Under the pieces are notes generated by a model. That model worked only from the letters and a program-made list of their open reading frames with translations. It had not been told where the DNA came from and made no database searches. Positions 43,041 through 50,379 of a stretch of DNA of 64,000 nucleotides are shown here, in pieces. Origin of the DNA: an uncultured Acidobacteriaceae bacterium (GTDB lineage Bacteria; Acidobacteriota; Terriglobia; Terriglobales; Acidobacteriaceae); NCBI GenBank assembly GCA_937879855.1, contig CALFMO010000008.1, positions 1 to 64,000 of the forward strand. The letters run 5' to 3'. Each line of letters starts with the position of its first letter. Within the stretch, counting starts at the first letter, position 1. A program made the translations under genes and the position numbers.

Positions 43041-44228
43041 ATGAACCGGCGCGGATTTTTGCAACTTGTGGGTGCTACCAGTCTTGCGGCATTGACCGCT
43101 TCTTGCAACCGAAACCGTTTAGCGATGGGGGCTCTGTCGGGTCCGGCTGACCTTGCTCGATTCCCGGAAAAGACAGAGCTGATCCTACTCACCGACCGCC
43201 CGCCGCAGCTGGAAACTCCCATCCACTATTTTCGCCAGGACCTCACGCCGAACGAGGCTTTCTTCGTGCGTTGGCACCTCGAGGGAATCCCTACCTCGGT
43301 GGATTTACGCACGTTTAGGTTGAACGTCACTGGCCATGTCCGGCAACCGTTGCAACTCAGCGTGGACGAACTGCGATCGAGCTTCGACCCAATCTCCATT
43401 GTCGCCGTCAACCAATGTTCCGGGAATTCCCGCAGTTTTTTCGAGCCTCGCGTTCCAGGCGGTCAGTGGAAGCATGGCGCGGTCGGCAACGCGAAGTGGA
43501 CCGGTGTCCCCCTGAAGTCGATTTTGGATCGCGCTCAAGTACAGCCAGGCGCCGTGGACGTTTCATTCAACGGGCTTGACGCGCCGCCACTGCTCTCCGT
43601 GGCTGACTTCGTGAAAGCTCTTTCCATCGACCACGCACGCGATGGCGAGGTGATGGTCGCCTACGCCATGAATGACCAACCGTTGCCAATGATGAACGGC
43701 TTTCCCCTGCGCCTGGTCGTCCCTGGATGGTACGGCACTTATTGGGTAAAAGCTCTAAGCGAGATCACAGTGCTGCCACAACCCTTCAGCAACTTTTGGA
43801 CGGACAAAGCGTATCGCATTCCCGCCGGTCCCAATGGCACCGAATCTCCAAAGGATTTGGCCAAAGACACGATTCCTATTAATCGATTCAACGTGCGCTC
43901 CATCTTCGTTCGTCCCGACCATGAGATGTTGCATTCGGGAGCGTCGACCGAGATCGAGGGCGTCGCTTTCGACTCAGGTTATGGGATTCAACGAGTGGAA
44001 GTCTCGACGGACGGAGGAGCCACGTGGGCAGATGCTCGCCTGAATCCGGAAATCGGAAAGTATTCGTGGCGGCGCTGGCGCGCGTTGTGGACACCGAGAA
44101 AGCGGGGGCAGTACCGACTCATGGCTCGCGCAACAAATGCCGTCGGAGATACACAGAGCAAGGAACAGTGGAACCGTAGTGGCTTTATGTGGAATGTAAT
44201 CCAGCAAGTTGACGTCAAGGTGGAGTAA
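43041..44228 (+). CDS. Sulfite-oxidase-family molybdoenzyme (SorA-like)
   Basis: A 395-residue Tat substrate (MNRRGFLQLVGATSLAALTA, followed by SCNR, a possible lipobox). The molybdopterin domain contains the cysteine ligand to Mo, C126 in AVNQCSGNSR, the segment GVPLKSILDRA and YAMNDQPLPMMNGFPLRLVV, then GWYGTYWVKALSEI, all typical of sulfite oxidases. The C-terminal dimerisation domain has VEVSTDGGATWADARL. These enzymes oxidise sulfite to sulfate in the periplasm and give electrons to a c cytochrome; two such cytochromes are encoded next. Close relatives without sulfite activity exist, so the substrate is likely, not proven. Confidence 0.85.
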   Translation: MNRRGFLQLVGATSLAALTASCNRNRLAMGALSGPADLARFPEKTELILLTDRPPQLETPIHYFRQDLTPNEAFFVRWHLEGIPTSVDLRTFRLNVTGHVRQPLQLSVDELRSSFDPISIVAVNQCSGNSRSFFEPRVPGGQWKHGAVGNAKWTGVPLKSILDRAQVQPGAVDVSFNGLDAPPLLSVADFVKALSIDHARDGEVMVAYAMNDQPLPMMNGFPLRLVVPGWYGTYWVKALSEITVLPQPFSNFWTDKAYRIPAGPNGTESPKDLAKDTIPINRFNVRSIFVRPDHEMLHSGASTEIEGVAFDSGYGIQRVEVSTDGGATWADARLNPEIGKYSWRRWRALWTPRKRGQYRLMARATNAVGDTQSKEQWNRSGFMWNVIQQVDVKVE

Positions 44229-44234
44229 CCACAC

Positions 44235-44666
44235 ATGGCCCAGAAGATAACAGTCGCGATCCTGACAGTAGGATTTGCGGCGTTGCTCGGCAGCTGTGGA
44301 CATCCACCAAGCACTTCGCCACCCACAGATCAAGGCATTGCCCGCGCAAAAATGGAATCCACGCCTGAGTCGAACGTAGACAACGCAGTTCATCGGGTCG
44401 TGATGCCGCACGACGAACCAGTGTTCCCCCCGGCTCCTGGACGCGATGAATTTGTGACCGCGTGCGTGGTCTGCCATTCGCCGCGATACATCACGATGCA
44501 GCCGCGATTTTCCCGGGCTACGTGGCTGAGCGAAGTCAAGAAAATGAAGGACGCGTACGGCGCGCATATTTCTGACGAACAGGTGCTGAAGATCACGGAC
44601 TACCTAGTTTCTATCAATGGCAAGGCAGCCACTGGTGAAGGTCCGAAAGGAACCTATGGCGAATAA
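44235..44666 (+). CDS. Small lipoprotein cytochrome c (SorB-like electron acceptor)
   Basis: A 143-residue protein with a signal peptide and lipobox-like end (VGFAALLGSCGH) and a single heme site CVVCHS near residue 77. A C-terminal helix carries a methionine that may be the axial ligand (VKKMKDAYGAHISDEQ). It starts six bases after the molybdoenzyme stop. In SorAB enzymes a small cytochrome takes electrons from molybdenum, and this gene fits that place. The mature protein would be anchored to the membrane and about 120 residues long. Confidence 0.8.
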   Translation: MAQKITVAILTVGFAALLGSCGHPPSTSPPTDQGIARAKMESTPESNVDNAVHRVVMPHDEPVFPPAPGRDEFVTACVVCHSPRYITMQPRFSRATWLSEVKKMKDAYGAHISDEQVLKITDYLVSINGKAATGEGPKGTYGE

Positions 44667-45159
44667 CGGAGAAAACCAGCATAAGTCGGTGTCACTGATA
44701 AGCCTGGTGGCTTCCGTGCTGTTGCTGGGAACGCTGCTTTCCTGGTGGGGAACACGCGACCCTCGCCAGTTGTTTGGAGAATCATTGCGCCAACCAGTTA
44801 CCGCCGCGAGTGCGGTTGTTCCGCAAATCACTCAAGTAGAGAGCGCGTTGGTGGACCGCGGTTACGAAATTTCACAGCGACAATGCGCGGGCTGTCACGA
44901 AATGACTACGCGTTCCAGCGGCCCCAGCTATCGGGAAATTGTGACATTTTATCGCCGTGGATTTGCCAGTGCGGCCAGCGAGCCCGCTTTGCGCTCTCGA
45001 CTCGCCTCGGCAGTGAGACATCCGTGGCCCGGGTGGAGCAACTTTGCACCAGGGCCTGCGGAGCCGGGGTTGTCGTTCGATGACCGGATGGCTGTTGCGA
45101 GTTGGATGTTGAACGGTTTCGATCGAGAGAAGAATGCTGACAAGGGTGCGGGGCAATGA
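44656..45159 (+). CDS. Membrane-anchored cytochrome c
   Basis: About 167 residues. ATG 44656 overlaps the previous stop by eleven bases and has GAAAGG upstream. An N-terminal transmembrane helix (LISLVASVLLLGTLLSWWG) anchors a heme domain with QRQCAGCHEM near residue 83; later GPSYREIVTFYRRG and a conserved tryptophan-rich HPWPGWSNFAPGP follow, with a possible Met ligand in FDDRMAVASWML. It is a likely electron carrier between the SorB-like protein and the oxidase encoded next (start overlap of four bases). Composition and codon use match its neighbours. Confidence 0.82.
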   Translation: MANNGENQHKSVSLISLVASVLLLGTLLSWWGTRDPRQLFGESLRQPVTAASAVVPQITQVESALVDRGYEISQRQCAGCHEMTTRSSGPSYREIVTFYRRGFASAASEPALRSRLASAVRHPWPGWSNFAPGPAEPGLSFDDRMAVASWMLNGFDREKNADKGAGQ

Positions 45160-47891
45160 CAACTTTCGCGCAAAATTTAACCGGTCAAGATGAGGGGCCC
45201 TATGCCCAAAGTTCACGTGCGCTTCCGACGGTTGAATACGATCTGGTCCGTGCCCACGTATATGCCTCAGTCGTCACCTTAGTGATCTCGGTTCTATTCG
45301 GTATTACGGTGGCCACAAAGTTCAGCTTTCCAGAATTTCTGGGTAGCCACCCATGGCTTACCTGGGGAAGGCTTCGCTACAACCATACGCAGGGCATACT
45401 TTTCGGATGGCTGGGCAACACGTTCCTGGCATTCTTTTATTATGCTGTTCCACGCTTGGCAAATCGGCCGGTTTTGAGCCGTAAGCTCGGATGGTTTCTC
45501 TTCTGGATCTGGAATTTTGCGGTGACTCTCTCAGGATGGGTGCTGGTTCTTGCCGGTTTCAGCCAGCCGCTGGAGTGGGCGGAGTTTCCGCTCGTCGTCG
45601 CTGCATTCGTCGTCCTTGCCTTTATCCTGATGGTCTTCGAGTTCGTCCTGCCATTTCTTAGAGCTCGACTCTCCGACCTGTATGTTAGCGGCTGGTACAT
45701 TATCGGCGGCATTATCTTCACGATGCTTGCGTACCCTGTGGGGAACGTTGTACCTAACCTTGTTCCGGGCGCGCGGGGCGCAGCATTCAGCGGGTTGTGG
45801 ATTCACGATGCTGTCGGCCTTTTCGTAACGCCATTTGCTCTCGCGATTGCTTATTACGTGATCCCTGCAACCACGCGCCGTCCGATCTACAGTCATTTTC
45901 TGTCGATGGTGGGCTTCTGGCTGCTCTTCTTTATTTATCCATTGAACGGGACGCACCACTACGTCTATTCAGCGATCCCCATGTCCGCGCAGAAGGGCGC
46001 CATCGTTGCTTCGGCCTATCTCGGAATGGACGTGATTCTGGTTGTCACCAACTTGCTGCTCTCCTTGCGCGGAAATAGTGACATTACTTCGAAGGATGTC
46101 CCGCTACGTTTCGTTTGGTTCGGTGTCGTCGCCTATCTCGTCGTGAGTTTACAGGGCTCGGTTCAGGCATTGATGCCAGTCAATCGCTTCATCCACTTTA
46201 CGGACTGGGTCATCGGGCACTCGCACCTGGCGATGATCGGTTTTGCGAGTTTCATCTCGCTTGGCGGCGTCGCGCATTTGTGGCAGCGCGTGCCCGGAAC
46301 ACGCTACAACGATCGCATGATGACTTGGTCGTTCTGGCTTCTTGCCATAGGCCTGACGCTGATGGTCACCGACCTCACGATTGCGGGCCTGGTGGAGGCT
46401 CAGGTCTGGCAATCGAGCGCGCCGTGGATCGATTCTGTGCGTGCGGTCGGAAGCTACTGGCTGGTGCGCACGCTCTCGGGGCTTCCTATTCTCGCGGGAT
46501 TTGTTCTTTTCTGGACTGGCCTCGTTACCGGACCAAGGTCAGAGACAGTCACGTCCGCTGTCAGACCCATGGCTTCAGAAGACGTGGCCGCATTCGATAA
46601 TGACTCGGTGGCTGCCCCAGGGTTCAGCTGGACCGGCTGGCTCAGCCATGCTCATGTGGTCGCTTTCGGTGCCGGTGTAGGCTTCTTCGCTTTATCGTTT
46701 CTTGTTCTTGCGATTATTCCGGGAAGGGAACTGGAAGATGAAATCAAGCGGGTAGCTCCAGTCACCATGGCAACGCTCACTGCATCCGAACAAAGGGGCC
46801 GGGTGATTTATGGACGCGAAGGTTGCGCTTACTGTCATACGGAGCAGGTCCGGTCTTTGGCGGCAGATGTACAGCGTTTTGGAGCGCCGACTGAACCATG
46901 GGAAACGAAATATGATTATCCGCAGCTTTGGGGCACGCGACGTATCGGGCCGGACCTATCTCGCGAATTCAACCTTCATAGCCCCGACTGGCAACTCACT
47001 CATCTCTTCAATCCCCGGCTAGTGGTGCGAGATTCTGTGATGCCTCCGTATCCGTGGCTATTTAATGGCAACCCGAATCAGCCCACGCAAGAAGGCTTGG
47101 ATGTGCTGGCCTATGTCCAATCTCTTGGACGCGCGCGACAACTCTCCGGCCTCCAGCTGCAGACGGCAGCTTCAAGCATTTCGCCTGAGGCGGCTGGCAT
47201 GGCGATGGAAGACGAACCCTCGGCTAACGCCACTCCGCCGACTGTTCCCATTGCTATGACGGGAGGCTACAGCCTTAGCGCACCCGTTCTGCATCCTTCG
47301 TCGGATCCTAACGACTTGCAGGAAGAAGTGAGTAGTGGAGCAGCCCTCTTCGCAGCGAATTGTGCTTCGTGTCACGGACGTGCCGGACAGGGCGACGGCA
47401 AAGCTTCCGCGAGTCTATTGCCGAAACCGGCAAACCTCACTGCTGCTCGTTTCTCCGATGAACGACTGAGCAGCGTGCTGTGGAATGGAGTCGCGGGCTC
47501 CGCCATGCCGCCTTGGCGCCAATTGCCCGCAGAGGATCTGCGCGCGCTGGTTGCCTACGTCGAGAGCCTGCATGTTCCACATGCCGCGCCGTCGACGGAA
47601 GAAGCGGCGGGTCTAGGCCTAGGCAAGGCGCTTTTTGCAGCGACTTGCGCCAGTTGTCACGGGGAAAGCGGCGCTGGCAACGTACCGGCAGCGGGCGCAC
47701 TCGCTCCACCACCAACAAACTTTCATCTTAAAAAGCCGACACAGGAGCGGGCGTGGGACGTTTTGGAAAATGGCGTGCCGGGAACCGCGATGCCTCCCTG
47801 GCAGAACCAACTCAGCGCAGATCAAAGGCGCGCCCTGGTCGAGTTCGTTCGTTCTCTCTATGACCCACCGCAGGGGAACTCGGGACAATGA
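45156..47891 (+). CDS. ccoNO: cbb3 cytochrome oxidase, fused CcoN-CcoO with two extra cytochrome c domains
   Basis: A 911-residue protein. Residues 1-480 are CcoN: twelve or so helices with heme ligand His in NHTQGILFGWLGN, the copper site in NGTHHYVYSA and heme ligands in DWVIGHSHLAMIG. Residues 530-680 are CcoO: an anchor helix and heme c in GCAYCHTEQVRSL (556-560), with MPPYPWLF. Two further cytochrome c domains, as in CcoP, have CASCHGRAGQGDG (736-740) and CASCHGESGAG (831-835). Normally these are three genes. It reduces O2 to water with high affinity and pumps protons. Its start overlaps the preceding cytochrome by four bases, so it is probably the terminal acceptor for electrons from the molybdoenzyme. 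Confidence 0.9.
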   Translation: MTTFAQNLTGQDEGPYAQSSRALPTVEYDLVRAHVYASVVTLVISVLFGITVATKFSFPEFLGSHPWLTWGRLRYNHTQGILFGWLGNTFLAFFYYAVPRLANRPVLSRKLGWFLFWIWNFAVTLSGWVLVLAGFSQPLEWAEFPLVVAAFVVLAFILMVFEFVLPFLRARLSDLYVSGWYIIGGIIFTMLAYPVGNVVPNLVPGARGAAFSGLWIHDAVGLFVTPFALAIAYYVIPATTRRPIYSHFLSMVGFWLLFFIYPLNGTHHYVYSAIPMSAQKGAIVASAYLGMDVILVVTNLLLSLRGNSDITSKDVPLRFVWFGVVAYLVVSLQGSVQALMPVNRFIHFTDWVIGHSHLAMIGFASFISLGGVAHLWQRVPGTRYNDRMMTWSFWLLAIGLTLMVTDLTIAGLVEAQVWQSSAPWIDSVRAVGSYWLVRTLSGLPILAGFVLFWTGLVTGPRSETVTSAVRPMASEDVAAFDNDSVAAPGFSWTGWLSHAHVVAFGAGVGFFALSFLVLAIIPGRELEDEIKRVAPVTMATLTASEQRGRVIYGREGCAYCHTEQVRSLAADVQRFGAPTEPWETKYDYPQLWGTRRIGPDLSREFNLHSPDWQLTHLFNPRLVVRDSVMPPYPWLFNGNPNQPTQEGLDVLAYVQSLGRARQLSGLQLQTAASSISPEAAGMAMEDEPSANATPPTVPIAMTGGYSLSAPVLHPSSDPNDLQEEVSSGAALFAANCASCHGRAGQGDGKASASLLPKPANLTAARFSDERLSSVLWNGVAGSAMPPWRQLPAEDLRALVAYVESLHVPHAAPSTEEAAGLGLGKALFAATCASCHGESGAGNVPAAGALAPPPTNFHLKKPTQERAWDVLENGVPGTAMPPWQNQLSADQRRALVEFVRSLYDPPQGNSGQ

Positions 47892-48115
47892 TCAACCTAA
47901 TTGTGGTTATAACTTCGGCCATTATGTTCGCGCTGTTGTTGATGTGGTGGCGATGGGCAGCGTTCCGCAGGTGGATCGAGGCACCGAAATATTCCATGCT
48001 TCGGCAGGAACGGCGCTTTGACGATCAAGAGACGGAACGAGAACCGGCAACGAGCTTATCGTCGATAGCGAGCACGCGCGAGTCTCCAAAGAGCAGCATG
48101 AACACCTTGTGCTAG
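47888..48115 (+). CDS. Small single-helix membrane protein (CcoQ-like position)
   Basis: A 75-residue protein starting by a four-base overlap with the oxidase stop (ATGA). One transmembrane helix (VVITSAIMFALLLMWWRW) is followed by a cytoplasmic basic and then acidic, Ser/Thr-rich tail. CcoQ in cbb3 operons is a similar short helix protein with no cofactor that stabilises the complex; sequence conservation is too low for certainty. The stop overlaps the GTG of the LysR gene. Confidence 0.6.
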   Translation: MINLIVVITSAIMFALLLMWWRWAAFRRWIEAPKYSMLRQERRFDDQETEREPATSLSSIASTRESPKSSMNTLC

Positions 48116-49053
48116 AAAACTTCCGAATCCGCGTCTTTCGAACGGTTGCGCATCACATGAACTTCAGCCGTGCAGCCGAGGAACTGTTGTTGACGCAACC
48201 CGCGGTGACCCAACAAGTGAAGGCCCTCGAGGACGAACTCGGGGTTCCTCTCTTCGATCGAAGCGGAGGACGGATTGCGCTAACGGAGGGCGGCAAGGTC
48301 TTGCTGCCGCTGGCCGATCAGATGAAAGAAATCTCCGATCAGGCTTTTGCAGCGGTTGCTGAAGCCTCGGGAATGCAGGCAGGCGAGTTGGCAGTCGGGG
48401 CTTCGCAAACAATTGCGCAATACCTGCTGCCAAACTTCATTGCGGGCTTTATCAAGGCCCATCCTCGGATTCAGATCGTCGCCCACAGCGGCAACACTGA
48501 AGCTATGCTAGATGCCCTCATAGCACAGCAGATACACCTCGCCTTAATTGAAGGACCGGACCGGCGCAAGGACCTCAACATCGAACCATTCGTCCAGGAC
48601 CACATGGTGCTCGTAGTTCCCACCAACCATGAATGGGCAGACCAAGAGGTTGACGTCGAGGCATTACAGCAACAACCGCTCTTAATGCGAGAGTTCGGCT
48701 CTGGGTCGCGACGTGTGATCGAGAAGGCAATCGTGGCTGCGGGGCTGAGAAAAAAAGATCTGAGGATCCAAATGGAACTTGATTCGACAGAAGGGCTACT
48801 GAGCGCGGTGGAGGCGGGCCTCGGCGTGACGTTCGTTTCACGGTGGGCCGTGCGCAACCAATTGTCGCTGGGGACGCTGAAGATTGCGCGCGTCCGCGGG
48901 TTGAAGCTCTCCAGACAATTCTCGATCGCGTATCCCGCCGGACCGGCGCCCACAGGGAATTTAGGAGCATTTCACAGATTCCTGTTGTCTACTTCACTCG
49001 AGCTCGCGCCTCGCCTAACCGGGAAGCAGCCTTTCGCGCGAACTGCTCGCTAG
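48109..49053 (+). CDS. LysR-family transcriptional regulator
   Basis: A 314-residue regulator. The N-terminal winged helix reads FRTVAHHMNFSRAAEELLLT, then QPAVTQQVKALEDELGVPLF and DRSGGRIALTEGG, the standard LysR signature. The effector domain starts near residue 90 (GELAVGASQTIAQYLLPNFI) and resembles the CysB/CbbR branch that senses sulfur or carbon metabolites. The start codon is GTG 48109, seven bases inside the small membrane gene, so it is translated with the operon. It probably regulates the molybdoenzyme-oxidase operon in response to a sulfur compound. The opposite strand shows no coding. Confidence 0.9.
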   Translation: MLENFRIRVFRTVAHHMNFSRAAEELLLTQPAVTQQVKALEDELGVPLFDRSGGRIALTEGGKVLLPLADQMKEISDQAFAAVAEASGMQAGELAVGASQTIAQYLLPNFIAGFIKAHPRIQIVAHSGNTEAMLDALIAQQIHLALIEGPDRRKDLNIEPFVQDHMVLVVPTNHEWADQEVDVEALQQQPLLMREFGSGSRRVIEKAIVAAGLRKKDLRIQMELDSTEGLLSAVEAGLGVTFVSRWAVRNQLSLGTLKIARVRGLKLSRQFSIAYPAGPAPTGNLGAFHRFLLSTSLELAPRLTGKQPFARTAR

Positions 49054-49170
49054 TGGCCATCGGATCTGCATTCATACTGCGCTAATACGGAATAACAAAT
49101 TCTACTTGGACGAGGTGCGATGTTCGCGGGCACACTGATCTCAGAAAGGAAATTTACCAGGAGATTCAGT

Positions 49171-49875
49171 ATGAGAACTCAACTCTTCGCACCCATCGTA
49201 ATCGCTGTCTTAGCCGCTGCGATAAACGCTAACGCCATTACCAATAAATCACCACATACAAGAACCATCGTTGTGCTGTCGCCTTCTGACACGCCAGTGC
49301 TAGCCCAGGCAAACAGCGAAGCGATGTACCTGCACAAACGCGGGGACGGAAGGACTGTGCTTTACGTCGAATCAGCGGAAGGAACAAAGCTGACGGCTCT
49401 CGATGTCAGCGATCCGGGAAAGATTCGGCGCGTAGCTGAAACTGAACTAGTTGTCCCCTCACGATTTGATTTCGTCGAGTCCGTGGGAAGTGATAATGCG
49501 GTGGTTCGCTACCGCGACGGCTCAGGCGAAGCGCTTCTTAACTTCAAGCAGTACAAACACCCGGTGCTCGGTGACGCATCGGCTTTGACCGGTACGGAAG
49601 CGGCGGAGAAGCTCGGAGAGACAGCGCTGTTGTCAGCATCCACAAATGCTGTGGCCGCACCGATCGTTGATAACGATCCAACCTACAAGGTGTGGGACGA
49701 CTCGAAAGCCGCTCACCCCAACTTGCTAGCGACCATTCGGGGAGTTACACAACGTCTCTCGAACGAAGACACCGGAACGCTGTTTCTTCTTAGCGGAAAC
49801 GGAATCACAGTGGTACGTAGACTACGCGTCGAGGAGGACCACAAAATTGACGTTATCTGGAAATCACAGACCTAA
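49171..49875 (+). CDS. Secreted hypothetical protein
   Basis: About 234 residues with a signal peptide (MRTQLFAPIVIAVLAAAINA) after a good AGGAG; the longer frame from 49120 lacks one. The mature protein is hydrophilic and beta-rich (VLYVESAEGTKLTALDVSDP, VVRYRDGSGEALLNFKQYKH), with a Thr/Ser-rich start. A domain with alternating short strands, perhaps a beta-propeller fragment, is possible but I recognise no family. Transcribed alone: the LysR gene ends 117 bases before and a hairpin follows ten bases after the stop. Confidence 0.7.
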   Translation: MRTQLFAPIVIAVLAAAINANAITNKSPHTRTIVVLSPSDTPVLAQANSEAMYLHKRGDGRTVLYVESAEGTKLTALDVSDPGKIRRVAETELVVPSRFDFVESVGSDNAVVRYRDGSGEALLNFKQYKHPVLGDASALTGTEAAEKLGETALLSASTNAVAAPIVDNDPTYKVWDDSKAAHPNLLATIRGVTQRLSNEDTGTLFLLSGNGITVVRRLRVEEDHKIDVIWKSQT

Positions 49876-49884
49876 TGTAGTAGG

Positions 49885-49921
49885 CAAGGACGAGGCGCAT
49901 GCGACATTCGCCTCGTCCTTG
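49885..49921 (+). terminator. Hairpin terminator candidate
   Basis: Perfect 13-base arms, CAAGGACGAGGCG (49885-49897) and CGCCTCGTCCTTG (49909-49921), with an 11-base loop, ten bases after the stop of the secreted-protein gene. No T run follows, so it may be an intrinsic terminator of weak type or an mRNA-stabilising hairpin. Confidence 0.6.
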
Positions 49922-50379
49922 ACATCCCCGTGGGCAGTCTGGCTAGGTGGATCAACCCATCATCATTTATCTTCTGTCTCACTGCGTGGCTTCCTGTCAA
50001 GCCAACTTCTCGGCCGCGTCCTAATTCTGGATTGGCATCTCTTTCAGGCTCATGTAAAAAGATCCGCTGACACGGCTCCGAACAGGAAATGCACTTGCGC
50101 CAACCCTGGATGAGGACACGGCAGTATTCTTGCGCGGCAACACAGAAATTGACACGCCGTGGATAATAACTTCAGGGTTGTAGACTATCTGGGAGCTACC
50201 AGAAGAGCAGTAAACCCCCGTTGGATTTCAAGTCCGAGCTTGGGCTTGTTAATCTTCACGGCGGTGAGCGAAATTTGCTGCCGTAAGGCGGTAAGTATGG
50301 GCTACGCCTGCGCCAATGACGATACCCACCGAGCAGTTGGCAGTGTCTCAAGACCGGTTGATCTGATTGAGCAAGTCAC
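49922..50379. other. 458-bp gene-free stretch
   Basis: From the hairpin to the MHYT kinase start. Short frames here lack protein-like composition. No promoter or repeat could be pinned down. Confidence 0.4.
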
